Assembly (NCBI GenBank): GCA_947624815.1
Contig: CANQME010000005.1
Location: forward strand, 1 to 51,021
Source: an uncultured Lachnospiraceae bacterium
GTDB lineage: Bacteria; Bacillota; Clostridia; Lachnospirales; Lachnospiraceae
Length of the DNA stretch: 51,021 bases
Direction of reading: 5' to 3'
Shown here piece after piece: positions 32,250 through 41,987 of the stretch. Both the position numbers and the translations under genes were made by a program. Below the pieces are notes generated by a model. That model worked only from the letters and a program-made list of their open reading frames with translations, had not been told where the DNA came from and searched no databases. Numbering within the stretch: the stretch's first letter is position 1; each line of letters begins with the position of its first letter.

Positions 32250-32792
32250 CTAACGCACCGGCTTGATTCCCTCTAAAGGAAGCGCACGAAACCACACCTT
32301 CCCCAGGATCTGGGAACGCTTTACATTGCCGATATTCGCGAAACGGCTGTCCTCGCTGCTGTCCCGGTTGTCGCCCAGAAGGAAATACTCGTCCGCCTCC
32401 AGCGTCACCGGGTTCTCGGCAAGTCCCGCCAGTGATACATAACTCAATCCATCGTCCGCCTCAAGCGGTTCTCCGTCTATATAAACCGTCCCCCCGGTGA
32501 TCTGCACCGTCTCGCCGGGCAGGCCGATCACGCGCTTCACGTTGGTCTTATGGTCCTCCCTCGCGAACACGACCACGTCGAAACGGCCCGGATCCCCCAG
32601 ATCGTAGGCAAGACGGTTCATCAGAACCACATCGTCCCCCGAAAGCGTCGGCGTCATGGACTGTCCCGCGATCTTCACCTGGGTACCGAAGGCGTAGACC
32701 ACGAACCAGGCCAGGGAAATGACGACCACGATATCCACGACCCAGTTCACGACGGTGCGCAGGGTACTGGTCTCTTCCTGATAAAATTCCAC
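32250..32792 (-). CDS. lepB: Signal peptidase I
   Basis: GQSMTPTL, KRVIGLPGETV, YFLLGDNRDSSEDSR. GTG start at 32792 preferred because AGGAG precedes it (track start 32834 lies in a hairpin). Confidence 0.93.
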   Translation of the reverse strand: MEFYQEETSTLRTVVNWVVDIVVVISLAWFVVYAFGTQVKIAGQSMTPTLSGDDVVLMNRLAYDLGDPGRFDVVVFAREDHKTNVKRVIGLPGETVQITGGTVYIDGEPLEADDGLSYVSLAGLAENPVTLEADEYFLLGDNRDSSEDSRFANIGNVKRSQILGKVWFRALPLEGIKPVR

Positions 32793-32824
32793 GCTTAACT
32801 CCTGACTTGCCTGATAAGGCTGAG

Positions 32825-32854
32825 AAAGGGACAATAAATAGTTATTGTCCCTTT
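32825..32854 (-). terminator. Perfect 13-bp stem hairpin between rplS and lepB
   Basis: AAAGGGACAATAA-atag-TTATTGTCCCTTT. Confidence 0.7.
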
Positions 32855-32871
32855 TCCTTCGATCACATCAA

Positions 32872-33219
32872 TTATCTTACAAGCTCTTTGACCTTGGCGG
32901 CCTTGCCGACGCGCTTTCTTAAGTAGAACAGCTTCGCTCTTCTTACCTTACCTCTGCGCACCACCTCGATGTCTGCCACAGACGGGGAATGAAGAGGCCA
33001 TGTCTTCTCGACGCCGATCCCGCCGGACGTCTTCCGGACGGTGAAGGTCTCTCTGGCTCCGCCGTTCTGGCGCTTAATCACGGTTCCCTCAAAGATCTGG
33101 ATCCTCTCGCGGTTTCCTTCCTTGATCAGATTGTGTACCCGGACGGTGTCTCCTACGCGGAACTCCGGTACCTTCTCTTTCAGCTGCTCTGCCTCGATGC
33201 TCTTGATAATGTCGTTCAT
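32872..33219 (-). CDS. rplS: 50S ribosomal protein L19
   Basis: [60 protein letters not shown]. Confidence 0.98.
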   Translation of the reverse strand: MNDIIKSIEAEQLKEKVPEFRVGDTVRVHNLIKEGNRERIQIFEGTVIKRQNGGARETFTVRKTSGGIGVEKTWPLHSPSVADIEVVRRGKVRRAKLFYLRKRVGKAAKVKELVR

Positions 33220-33309
33220 GTGAATCTCCTTCCATCTATTTGATGTTCTTAATACGAGAATTTACCGTAACAGAGGACCATCGCTTATTTGTCACAATAT
33301 GAGATTTTA

Positions 33310-34077
33310 TCATATGTTTTCGTCAAATGCAAGCGTTTTTTCGGAAAATTCCGCCCGCAGCTCCGCCAGGTATTCCTTCTCCTTCTTCGAGAGGTTCGCG
33401 TCCGCTAAAAGATCCGGCCGCCGCTCATACGTGCGCTTCACGGACTGAAGGCGCCGCCATGTCTCGATGTTCTTATGGTGCCCCGTCAGCAGAACCTCCG
33501 GCACCTTAATGCCCTTATAATCCTCCGGTCTCGTGTACTGGGGATACTCCAGAAGGTTGTCATGGAAGGATTCGATCTCCGCCGAGGCGTCGTTGTGAAG
33601 GACGCCGGGCACCAGCCGCGAGATGCAGTCGATCATGACCATGGCCGGCAGCTCTCCGCCGGTAAGGACGTAATCCCCGATGGATAGATTCACCGTGTCA
33701 AGGATAGACAGCGCCCGCTCATCCACCCCTTCGTAATGGCCGCAGAGGAAGACCAGGTCCTCCTCCTGCGCCAGCTCCTGCGCGACCGCCTGGTTGAACA
33801 CGCGCCCCTGAGGCGTCATGTAGAGGACGCGGGGACGCTTCCCGATCCGCTGACAGAGCGCCTCGTAGCAGTCGCAGATCGGTGCGGGCTGCATGACCTG
33901 GCCGGCGCCTCCGCCGTAGGGGGCGTCGTCCACCTGCCCGTGCCGATTGCCCGCATAGTCCCGGATATTGACCGCCTCCACCGAGATCGCGCCCTTCTCC
34001 ATGGCCCGTCCGGTGATGCTGGTTCCCAGTCCGTTCATTACCATTTCCGGAAATAACGTCATGATATAGAAATTCAC
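33310..34077 (-). CDS. trmD: tRNA (guanine37-N1)-methyltransferase
   Basis: RDYAGNRHGQVDDAPYGGGAGQVMQ, GHYEGVDERAL, SIGDYVLTGGELPAMVMID. Confidence 0.98.
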   Translation of the reverse strand: MNFYIMTLFPEMVMNGLGTSITGRAMEKGAISVEAVNIRDYAGNRHGQVDDAPYGGGAGQVMQPAPICDCYEALCQRIGKRPRVLYMTPQGRVFNQAVAQELAQEEDLVFLCGHYEGVDERALSILDTVNLSIGDYVLTGGELPAMVMIDCISRLVPGVLHNDASAEIESFHDNLLEYPQYTRPEDYKGIKVPEVLLTGHHKNIETWRRLQSVKRTYERRPDLLADANLSKKEKEYLAELRAEFSEKTLAFDENI

Positions 34078-34126
34078 CAGGTTCTCCTTTCCCGCAGCCG
34101 TCCGGAATTCCAGACCGCATAAAGCC

Positions 34127-34639
34127 CTACAGATCCAAAAGCCCGTCCAGGATATGGACCGTGATCCTGCCCGCCTCCAGATCCGTATCGAGAATACACT
34201 GCCTGATCGCGGGAAGAAGCACTTCCTTTCCGGAATCCGTCTTCACGACATAGACGTCGTTGGCGCCGGTCTGAAGCACGTCGGTCAGCTCTCCCAGGCG
34301 CTCCCCCTCGTCCGTGACGACCGAAAGGCCGATCAGGTCCGCGATGAAGTTCTCGTCCGGCCCCAGCTCCACCGCGTTGGCGCGGGTCACATAAATGTCC
34401 TTCCCCTTAAAGATCTCCACATCGTTGATATCGTCGAAGCCCTTAAACTTCACGATCACCATGTTCTTAAAGAACTTCACATGCTCCACTTCCATCGGCT
34501 TCATCTCGCGCCCCGTATCCAGGAGCACGTCCTTAAGCTTCCGGAAGCGGCCGGCGTCGTCCGTCGTCGGAAACACCTTCACCTCTCCGCGGATCCCGTG
34601 GGTCGTCGTGATCACGCCCACCCGAAATGTCTGTTCCAT
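34127..34639 (-). CDS. rimM: 16S rRNA processing protein RimM
   Basis: FRVGVITTTHGIRGEVKVFPTTDD; PRC-barrel KEVLLPAIRQCILDTD. Confidence 0.95.
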   Translation of the reverse strand: MEQTFRVGVITTTHGIRGEVKVFPTTDDAGRFRKLKDVLLDTGREMKPMEVEHVKFFKNMVIVKFKGFDDINDVEIFKGKDIYVTRANAVELGPDENFIADLIGLSVVTDEGERLGELTDVLQTGANDVYVVKTDSGKEVLLPAIRQCILDTDLEAGRITVHILDGLLDL

Positions 34640-34702
34640 ACCTGATCCCTCTCTGATTCCTCCGCCCACAGGCGGGCCCGCCGCCGCGCTTCCTGAGATG
34701 AA

Positions 34703-34728
34703 AATAGCAGGCGTCCGCACCTGCTATT
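34703..34728 (-). terminator. Hairpin between khpA and rimM
   Basis: Minus strand AATAGCAGG-n8-CCTGCTATT-TTC. Confidence 0.5.
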
Positions 34729-34735
34729 CCACATA

Positions 34736-34972
34736 TCATTCGATCTCGACAACCACTTTCTTATCGTCCTTCGAGGCTGCCGCCTTCACGACGGAACGAA
34801 TGGCCTTCGCGATCCTGCCCTGCTTTCCAATAACTTTGCCCATATCGGAAGGAGCCACTTTCAGTTCAACGATGGTCTCTCCATCCTTCTCGGTTTCGGT
34901 GACGGTCACTTCCTCCGGGTGTTCCACCAGAGCTTTTGCCATGACTTCAACTAACTCTTTCATAATCCTCAC
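34736..34972 (-). CDS. khpA: KH-domain RNA-binding protein
   Basis: VELKVAPSDMGKVIGKQGRIAKAIRSVVKAAA; between rpsP and rimM. Confidence 0.94.
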   Translation of the reverse strand: MRIMKELVEVMAKALVEHPEEVTVTETEKDGETIVELKVAPSDMGKVIGKQGRIAKAIRSVVKAAASKDDKKVVVEIE

Positions 34973-34977
34973 CTCAA

Positions 34978-35220
34978 TTACTGGATGCCTGCCAGCTTAA
35001 GGAGCTTCGCCACTCTGTCCGTGGGCTGCGCGCCGTTGGCCAACCATTTCTTCGCTGCTTCCTCGTTGAACTTGATCTCGCTCGGTTCCTTGTTCGGATC
35101 GTAATAGCCCACTTCCTCGATGAATCTTCCGTCTCTCGGAGATCTGGAATCCGCGACTACAACTCTATAGAAAGGCGCCTTCTTCTGGCCCATTCTTCTA
35201 AGTCTCATCTTGACTGCCAT
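34978..35220 (-). CDS. rpsP: 30S ribosomal protein S16
   Basis: [40 protein letters not shown]. Confidence 0.98.
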   Translation of the reverse strand: MAVKMRLRRMGQKKAPFYRVVVADSRSPRDGRFIEEVGYYDPNKEPSEIKFNEEAAKKWLANGAQPTDRVAKLLKLAGIQ

Positions 35221-35330
35221 GTCAGTTTCACCTCCTTATCTTCGAAATGTTTCCGCGGCTTACGCCGCATTCTTCTATGGAAAAGCAAATATGGTATCTG
35301 CTCTGCCAGCTTGCCTGCACTCCGCCGTCT

Positions 35331-36692
35331 CTAAAACGGCATCTTCCCGAACAGTCCGCCAAGTCCGCCCGGAAGCCCTCTGCGCTTCCTGCCGCCCATC
35401 ATGCCCGGCAGCTGCTTCATCATCTTCTTCATCTGATCGAACTGCTTGACGATCCGGTTCACCTCGCTGATGTTCACGCCGGCGCCCTTCGCGATTCGCT
35501 GCTTGCGGGAAGGATTCAGGATCGACGGGTTGGCCCGTTCCTCCTTCGTCATGGAAAGGATGATCGCTTCCACCCGGTCCATGGCGGAATCGTCCACCTC
35601 CATGTTCCCCTTCATCTGGGGCATCCCCGGCATCATGCCCAGGATGCTGTTCATGCCGCCCATCTTCTTGATCTGACGCATCTGATCCAGGAAATCGTTG
35701 AAATCGAATTCCGCCTTGCGAAGCTTCTGGCTCATCTCCCGGGCCCTGGCCTCGTCCACCTCCATCTCCGCCTTCTCGATCAGGGAAAGGATATCGCCCA
35801 TCCCCAGGATCCGGGAAGCCATGCGGTCCGGGTAGAACTGCTCCAGGTCGGACAGCTTCTCGCCCATGCCCACATAGAGGATGGGTCTTCCGGTCACGGC
35901 ACGGATGGAAAGCGCCGCGCCGCCTCTGGTATCGCCGTCCAGCTTCGTCAGGATCACGCCGTCGATGCCGACCTTGTTCTGGAAGCTCTCGGCCACGTTC
36001 ACCGCGTCCTGTCCGGTCATAGCGTCCACCACCAGGATCGTCTGGTCCACATGCACCGCGTCCCGGATATTCTGCAGCTCCTGCATCATGTCCTCGTCGA
36101 TGTGAAGACGTCCGGCCGTATCGATGATCACCACGTTGAAGCCGTTCTTCTTCGCGTGCTCCACCGACGCCCTGGCGATATCCACCGGGTCTGCCGCGTC
36201 TCCCATGGAGAACACCGGCACGCCCTGCTTCTCGCCGTTGATCTTCAGCTGCTCGATGGCTGCCGGACGGTAGACGTCGCAGGCGACCAGAAGAGGCGTC
36301 CGGCCCCTGGACTTCAGCTTCCCGGCGATCTTCGCCGCCGTCGTGGTTTTGCCCGCGCCCTGAAGGCCCTCCATCAGGATCACCGTGACTTCGTTCCCGG
36401 GCCGTAAGGCGATCTCCGTGGTCTCGCTGCCCATCAGGGAGATCAGCTCTTCATGAACGATCTTGACCACCATCTGTCCCGGCGTCAGGCTGCCCAGCAC
36501 ATCCTCGCCCACAGCCCGCTCCTGAACGGAGTTGATAAACTGTTTCACGACCCTGAAGCTTACGTCCGCCTCCAGAAGGGCCATCTTCACTTCCCGCAGG
36601 GCGGCCTTCACGTCCGCCTCGGTCAGACGCCCCTTGCCCCGGAGGTTCTTAAATACATTCTGCAGTTTATCGGTCAAACTCTCAAACGCCAT
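35331..36692 (-). CDS. ffh: Signal recognition particle protein Ffh
   Basis: GLQGAGKTTTAAKIAG, DTAGRLHIDEDMMQEL, Met-rich M domain. Confidence 0.98.
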   Translation of the reverse strand: MAFESLTDKLQNVFKNLRGKGRLTEADVKAALREVKMALLEADVSFRVVKQFINSVQERAVGEDVLGSLTPGQMVVKIVHEELISLMGSETTEIALRPGNEVTVILMEGLQGAGKTTTAAKIAGKLKSRGRTPLLVACDVYRPAAIEQLKINGEKQGVPVFSMGDAADPVDIARASVEHAKKNGFNVVIIDTAGRLHIDEDMMQELQNIRDAVHVDQTILVVDAMTGQDAVNVAESFQNKVGIDGVILTKLDGDTRGGAALSIRAVTGRPILYVGMGEKLSDLEQFYPDRMASRILGMGDILSLIEKAEMEVDEARAREMSQKLRKAEFDFNDFLDQMRQIKKMGGMNSILGMMPGMPQMKGNMEVDDSAMDRVEAIILSMTKEERANPSILNPSRKQRIAKGAGVNISEVNRIVKQFDQMKKMMKQLPGMMGGRKRRGLPGGLGGLFGKMPF

Positions 36693-36701
36693 GGATCCTC
36701 C

Positions 36702-37043
36702 TCAAAGTCTGCTGATCTCCTCCGCGATCCGTCCGATCTCGTCCATCCGGCTCAGATCGCTCCCTGCCTTCGATTCCGCGGCAAGCCTGCGGATCTGCTC
36801 CGCCATGGCCTTCGTCTGCCGGAACTTCTCCACCAGCTTAAGCTTCGCCTCGTATTCGCCGAGGATCTTATCGCACCGCTTCACCAGATCGTAAACGCCC
36901 TGCCGGCTGATCCCCTGTTCCTCTGCGATCTCTCCCAGGGACATATCGTCGAACACGACGCTCTCATAGATCTGCCGCTGCCTTGCCGTCAGAAGCTCGC
37001 CATAGAAATCATACAGCATGGCCTGCTCGCCAATGGTCTTCAT
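36702..37043 (-). CDS. ylxM: YlxM/p13 family DNA-binding protein
   Basis: LYDFYGELLTARQRQIYESVVFDDMSLGEIAEEQGISRQGVYDLVKR; start moved to MKTIGEQ because -10 box overlaps the track start. Confidence 0.93.
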   Translation of the reverse strand: MKTIGEQAMLYDFYGELLTARQRQIYESVVFDDMSLGEIAEEQGISRQGVYDLVKRCDKILGEYEAKLKLVEKFRQTKAMAEQIRRLAAESKAGSDLSRMDEIGRIAEEISRL

Positions 37044-37059
37044 ACCGCTCACCCTGGCT

Positions 37060-37088
37060 ATCATACACGATCATCCGCCTGGTGTCAA
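37060..37088 (-). promoter_or_regulatory. Sigma-A promoter of the ylxM-ffh operon
   Basis: Minus strand TTGACA-N17-TATGAT. Confidence 0.85.
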
Positions 37089-37127
37089 GTGTTTTTGCTT
37101 TACACTTTATATTTTTCTTCGCAGGAC

Positions 37128-37171
37128 AGCAAAAGCCCCGGAAACGCCGTTGTTCCCGCACGTTCCGGGGC
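37128..37171 (-). terminator. Intrinsic terminator downstream of carD-like gene
   Basis: GCCCCGGAA...TTCCGGGGC arms, TTTTGC on minus strand. Confidence 0.7.
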
Positions 37172-37191
37172 CGTTTTGCGCATCCGGGTCC

Positions 37192-37698
37192 TCATTCTCC
37201 GACTTCCATCCGCGCCACGATATACTTTTCCACTTCCTCCGCCGGCATTCCCAGCGGGATCGAAAGCTCGCCGAACAGGTTCTCCTTGGTCTTCTTCAGA
37301 TAACGCTCGTCAACCTCCGTCATCCGCTTTCCGCGTCTTAAGCGGTCCCGTCTGCGCAGATAGAGCGTTTTCAGAACTCCGACCCATTCCCTGCAGTCGC
37401 AGGTCTTAAGCGCCTCCTTATAGCAGTTTTCCCGCTGCTTGTCGTCCCTTACGCTGAGGCTGTCGATCTCCCGGATCCCGTCGATTAAGTCGTAGGCCTC
37501 CTCGCTCGTCATGACGCGGCGCATCACGTTCTTATTCCCTTCGACCGGCGTTATGATACGGCTTCCGTTCACCGAAGCCGGCTCCAGGACATAATATAGT
37601 TTACTGGTGGATAATCCGTCCATGTTCATCTCCGTGATATCACTCACACGGCATACTCCCGTCATTCCGTACACGATATATTCGCCCTTTTCAAACAA
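37192..37698 (-). CDS. CarD/CdnL family transcriptional regulator
   Basis: MFEKGEYIVYGMTGVCRVSDI...LYYVLEP...ITPVEGNKNVMRRVMT. Confidence 0.9.
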   Translation of the reverse strand: MFEKGEYIVYGMTGVCRVSDITEMNMDGLSTSKLYYVLEPASVNGSRIITPVEGNKNVMRRVMTSEEAYDLIDGIREIDSLSVRDDKQRENCYKEALKTCDCREWVGVLKTLYLRRRDRLRRGKRMTEVDERYLKKTKENLFGELSIPLGMPAEEVEKYIVARMEVGE

Positions 37699-37852
37699 AC
37701 CCGATCATCCTTTCTGATACTGCAAACCTTCCATAAAAGGGGCTTTCACACTCCTGATATCGCTACCTGTTTCCTGCATCAACAACGGTTTCCGTAAAAC
37801 AAACAGTTTCCGTGATTATATACCCAGACATGCCATCCCTCAGTCTGCGGAC

Positions 37853-38524
37853 TCATTCCCCGATTTCCCGCATCAGGCACTCCGTCAGTTCTCCGACCGT
37901 GCCCACGATCCGGTACGCACTCACCTCCTCAAGCTCCTTTCTGCTTCCGTATCCGAACAGAACGCCAACGCAGTCCAGGCCGTTCTCCCGGGCTCCCAGG
38001 ACATCATGCTCTCTGTCGCCTACCATGATCACCTGCCGTACGTCGTCCGCTCCCAGAGTTTCCAGGGTATAACGGATCACCTCTCCCTTTTTCACCCGTA
38101 CCTCGTCCATACTGGCGCCGCACACCGCGTCAAAATACCGGTACAGTCCAAAATGCTTCAGGATCCGCTCGGAGAATTCTTCCGGCTTCGACGTCGCTAC
38201 CGCCGTGACCGCGCCCGCTTCCCTAAGTTTCTCAAGCATCTCAGGAATCCCGTCGTACACTTCGTTCTCGAACATTCCTCCGGCCGTAAAATACTCCCGG
38301 TACCTTCCGATGGCCTCCGACGCCTGTTCCTCGGGAAATCCGTAATACTTCATGAAGCTGTCCTTTAAGGGCGGTCCGATGAACGGATAAAGCTTCGTCA
38401 GGTCTTCCTCCTCGATCCCGTAGGACCGCAGCGCGTACTGCACCGATCGTGTAATGCCCAGACCAGGATCCGTCAGCGTGCCGTCCAGATCGAACAGGAT
38501 GTAACGTCTCTTCATGTCAGTCAC
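37853..38524 (-). CDS. HAD-superfamily hydrolase (phosphoglycolate phosphatase-like)
   Basis: YILFDLDGTLTDPGLGITRSVQYAL, VATSKPEEF, IMVGDREHDVLGARENG. Confidence 0.92.
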   Translation of the reverse strand: MTDMKRRYILFDLDGTLTDPGLGITRSVQYALRSYGIEEEDLTKLYPFIGPPLKDSFMKYYGFPEEQASEAIGRYREYFTAGGMFENEVYDGIPEMLEKLREAGAVTAVATSKPEEFSERILKHFGLYRYFDAVCGASMDEVRVKKGEVIRYTLETLGADDVRQVIMVGDREHDVLGARENGLDCVGVLFGYGSRKELEEVSAYRIVGTVGELTECLMREIGE

Positions 38525-38573
38525 TTTCCTCCGTTGTCAGTCCTTTCAGAATTCATCCGTCAAAACACAAAAA

Positions 38574-38616
38574 GGGAAGCCGCAACGAAAGAATTCTCAC
38601 AGCGCTGCGGTCTCCC
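38574..38616 (-). terminator. Intrinsic terminator downstream of SleB-like gene
   Basis: Minus strand GGGAGACCGCA...TGCGGCTTCCC-TTTTTGTG. Confidence 0.7.
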
Positions 38617-38688
38617 CCACGATTCTGTTGTATAAATACCCCGTTTTCTTGTATTATTATCTCACTTTTCAGGATAAAAGTCAAGATT

Positions 38689-39648
38689 TCATTTGAAAAA
38701 CTCATGCCGGTCATGACTGAACAGATAAGTCAGATGACTGTCAAACCAGCTGGCGTTTCTCCTGGACGAGCCGCGCCGGTTCATGAAATAAAGCGCTCCC
38801 TGGGAATAATCCTCTCCGCTTAACGCGCGGTCGACGCACGATACGGTCTCCTGCGTCACCTTGCATGTATCGATGGAACCGTCGGCCACAGGCGAAAACT
38901 GTGATCTCTGGTAGACCACGCCCCGCACCGTATCGGGGAACTCGTCGCTGCGGACGCGGTTCAGGATCACGTTGGCCACCAGGATCCGGCCCTTCTCGTC
39001 GCAGATCCCGGCTTCCGCCTGCACGATGCGCAGAAGCACCTGGTAATCCTCGCCGGTCACCGACACCGCCTTCGAAGTTTCTTCCCTTGCCGCGGCGGCT
39101 GTCTGCTCTGCAGAAGCCTCCTCCGTTTCCTTTCGTGACTCCCCGGCTGTTTCCTCCGCGGCAGTCCCGGCCGCTTCTTTCAGAGCCCTTTCTTCAGCGG
39201 CCTTCGCGGCGGCCTCCCCGGCCCTCTGAAGCTCCGCTATTCTTGCCCTGCGTGCTTCCTCCAGTTCCCCGCGCCGGATCTCCTCGCGTGTCCGGATCCG
39301 GTTCTCTTCGTCTTCCTTCAGTTCCTGCGCCAGGAGACTTCCGACGACCTGACGGCCGCTGCCTGTCCGGTCCGCAGATTCGATCCGTATGTCCGCTTCC
39401 GTAATGATTTCGATTTCTTCCGGCTCGTCTGCGCCGTCCTCCTCCTTGACGGAGCTGGTCTCGGCAAAGACGGTCAGCGCATTCCTTCCTCCGCCTCCGA
39501 AGCCGCCGGCTGTGAACGCCGTCACCGCAACGACGAAGCCCGCGCAGAGAAACACGGCCTTGCTGCGGTAATCGCTTTTCGCCGCCTTCGTTACAAGGCT
39601 TTTCACGAACAGATACGCGCCCCGGAGAAATGAGCACAATGTAAGCAT
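38689..39648 (-). CDS. SleB/CwlJ-type cell wall hydrolase
   Basis: C-terminal LLRIVQAEAGICDEKGRILVANVILNRVRSDEFPDTVRGVVYQRSQFSPVADGSI; start moved to MLTLCSF (SD GGAGAGAGAGG). Confidence 0.9.
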   Translation of the reverse strand: MLTLCSFLRGAYLFVKSLVTKAAKSDYRSKAVFLCAGFVVAVTAFTAGGFGGGGRNALTVFAETSSVKEEDGADEPEEIEIITEADIRIESADRTGSGRQVVGSLLAQELKEDEENRIRTREEIRRGELEEARRARIAELQRAGEAAAKAAEERALKEAAGTAAEETAGESRKETEEASAEQTAAAAREETSKAVSVTGEDYQVLLRIVQAEAGICDEKGRILVANVILNRVRSDEFPDTVRGVVYQRSQFSPVADGSIDTCKVTQETVSCVDRALSGEDYSQGALYFMNRRGSSRRNASWFDSHLTYLFSHDRHEFFK

Positions 39649-39745
39649 GATACCTCTCTCTCCTTCATTCTCCGAATTCGACAAAATTCGGGTCAATGTG
39701 GGGGACAGATTCAATTTTCTGTCCATTTTTTCGGTTGCAGTGGTA

Positions 39746-39775
39746 ATTATATTGGATTTTCGGCCCAAAAGTCAA
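39746..39775 (-). promoter_or_regulatory. Sigma-A promoter for the SleB-like gene
   Basis: Minus strand TTGACT-N18-TATAAT. Confidence 0.7.
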
Positions 39776-39979
39776 TGGGGCTCGCATATCTTTGTGAGTA
39801 TTTCCGGACACGCAGAAGGGCGCAGTCCGGCAGTTTATACACTCTGCACGGATTTGCGCCCATCGGTGATGTGATTTTTTATTTAATTTTACGTTTCAAT
39901 ATATTTCGGAAATATTACATTTGTGTTAAATGACATTTTAAAAAATCAGTTGCCGTTTCCGGTTTTTCCTTTATGTCAA

Positions 39980-40465
39980 CTATTTCTCGTTGATATAGTT
40001 GACCAGACCGCCGGCGGTAATAATCTTCTGCATAAAGGCGGGGAACGCCTGTCCCTGGTAGGTCTCGCCCTTCGTCACGTTGGTGATGACGCCGGAATCG
40101 AAGTCGATCTCCACCTGATCGCCGTTTTCGATCCGCTCGGACGCCTCCCTGCACTCAATGATCGGCAGGCCGATATTGATGGAATTGCGGTAGAAGATCC
40201 GGGCGAAGGTCTCCGCGATCACACAGCTGACGCCGGCGCACTTGATGGCCAGCGGGGCGTGCTCGCGGGATGAGCCGCAGCCGAAGTTCTTCTTCGCCAC
40301 GATGATGTCTCCGGGGCGCACCTTTTTGATAAACTCCTTGTCGATATCCTCCATGCAGTGCTTCGCCAGCTCCGCTCCCTCCGTCGCGTTTAGGTAACGT
40401 GCGGGGATGATCACGTCCGTATCCACATTGTCTCCGTATTTAAATACGCTTCCGTTTGCTTTCAT
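39980..40465 (-). CDS. leuD: 3-isopropylmalate dehydratase small subunit
   Basis: [39 protein letters not shown]. Confidence 0.95.
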   Translation of the reverse strand: MKANGSVFKYGDNVDTDVIIPARYLNATEGAELAKHCMEDIDKEFIKKVRPGDIIVAKKNFGCGSSREHAPLAIKCAGVSCVIAETFARIFYRNSINIGLPIIECREASERIENGDQVEIDFDSGVITNVTKGETYQGQAFPAFMQKIITAGGLVNYINEK

Positions 40466-40531
40466 AATCCAGAATCCTTTCTGCTCATCGGCGGCACCTG
40501 CCTGGCGCCGTCGGGATAAATGCCTGACCGG

Positions 40532-41797
40532 TCAGTCCTTCAGTTCGCAGGGGCAGACGATCCTGCCTGCCACGGCGCTGGCCGCAGCGACAGCCGGACT
40601 CGTCAGATAGACCTCGGAATCCACATGGCCCATGCGGCCCACAAAGTTGCGGTTCGTCGTGGAGACGCAGCGCTCTCCCGCCGCCAGGATGCCCATATAG
40701 CCTCCGAGACACGGTCCGCAGGTCGGCGTGCTGACGACGGCGCCGGCCTCGATGAACGTCTCGATCAGCCCCTCGCGCAGAGCCTGCAGGTATACGTTCT
40801 GGGTCGCCGGGATCACGATGCAGCGGACGCCCTTCGCCACCTTCCGGCCCTTTAAGATCTCCGCCGCCACCCGCATGTCGCTGATGCGTCCGTTGGTGCA
40901 GGAGCCGATGACCGCCTGGTCGATCTTCACCTCGCCGAAGGTGCCGGTCTCCTTCGTGTTCTCCGGCAGATGGGGGAAGGCCACCGTCGGCTTAAGCTCC
41001 GACAGATCCACCGTATACACGGCCTCATACTCTGCGTCGGGATCGGCCTCGTAGACCTTATAATCTCTCTTCGAATGCTCCTTCATATACGCGGCCGCCA
41101 GCTCATCCACCGGGAAGATGCCGTTCTTGCCGCCGGCCTCGATGGCCATGTTGCAGATGGTGAAACGGTCGTCCATGGACAGATTCGCGATGCCGTCGCC
41201 GGTGAATTCCATCGACTTATACAGGGCGCCGTCCACGCCGATCATCCCGATGATGTGCAGGATCACGTCCTTGCCGCTGACCCATTTGGACGGCTTGCCC
41301 GTCAGTACGAACTTCAGCGCCGCGGGGACCTTGAACCACGCCTTGCCCGTGACCATTCCGGCCGCCATATCCGTACTTCCCACGCCGGTGGAAAATGCGC
41401 CCAACGCGCCGTAGGTACAGGTGTGGGAGTCGGCGCCGATGACCGCGTCTCCGGCCACCACCAGGCCCTTCTCCGGCACCAGGGCGTGCTCAATGCCCAT
41501 CTCGCCCACGTCAAAATAGTTGGTCAGCTCGTGCCGGGCGGCGAATTCCCGGCAGCATTTGCAGTTCTCCGCCGATTTGATGTCCTTATTGGGGATAAAA
41601 TGGTCCATGATCAGGGCCACCTTGTCCCGGTCAAAGACATTCTGGTTCTTCATCTTCTTCATCTCGTTGATGGCGACAGGCGACGTGATGTCATTTCCCA
41701 TCACCAGATCGAGATCCGCTTCGATCAGCTGGCCGGCCTTTACTTCCGAAAGCCCTGCGTGGGCCGCCAGGATCTTCTGGGTCATCGTCATTCCCAT
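40532..41797 (-). CDS. leuC: 3-isopropylmalate dehydratase large subunit
   Basis: [69 protein letters not shown] at revised start. Confidence 0.95.
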   Translation of the reverse strand: MGMTMTQKILAAHAGLSEVKAGQLIEADLDLVMGNDITSPVAINEMKKMKNQNVFDRDKVALIMDHFIPNKDIKSAENCKCCREFAARHELTNYFDVGEMGIEHALVPEKGLVVAGDAVIGADSHTCTYGALGAFSTGVGSTDMAAGMVTGKAWFKVPAALKFVLTGKPSKWVSGKDVILHIIGMIGVDGALYKSMEFTGDGIANLSMDDRFTICNMAIEAGGKNGIFPVDELAAAYMKEHSKRDYKVYEADPDAEYEAVYTVDLSELKPTVAFPHLPENTKETGTFGEVKIDQAVIGSCTNGRISDMRVAAEILKGRKVAKGVRCIVIPATQNVYLQALREGLIETFIEAGAVVSTPTCGPCLGGYMGILAAGERCVSTTNRNFVGRMGHVDSEVYLTSPAVAAASAVAGRIVCPCELKD

Positions 41798-41876
41798 AAC
41801 GGTATATCCTCCTTCTGACTGACATGCAATTTCATTGAAGTAGTTGAATTTTACCATAACCGAAGCTATAATAGAA

Positions 41877-41891
41877 ATACATATTATGAAT
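41877..41891. promoter_or_regulatory. Candidate LysR (T-N11-A) box in leuC/lysR divergent region
   Basis: ATACATATTATGAAT, near-perfect dyad. Confidence 0.5.
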
Positions 41892-41987
41892 GTTTGATAT
41901 GAAACCGGGTTATAAGAGTGCCTGCCGGCGCCGGAGGGTCTTCACAGGCCGGCATCTGCAGACTTGTATCACAAAGGAGAAGCTTCC

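Noticed and set aside
33220-33309. L19 ribosomal-protein leader RNA upstream of rplS
   Set aside because: Position fits the known Firmicutes L19 leader, but I could not identify the structure by eye; a covariance model search would decide.
39812-39865. Possible riboswitch upstream of the SleB-like gene (GGGCGCA/TGCGCCC hairpin)
   Set aside because: Lies upstream of the predicted -35 box (39770-39775), so not in that transcript; more likely a leuD 3' terminator-type hairpin.
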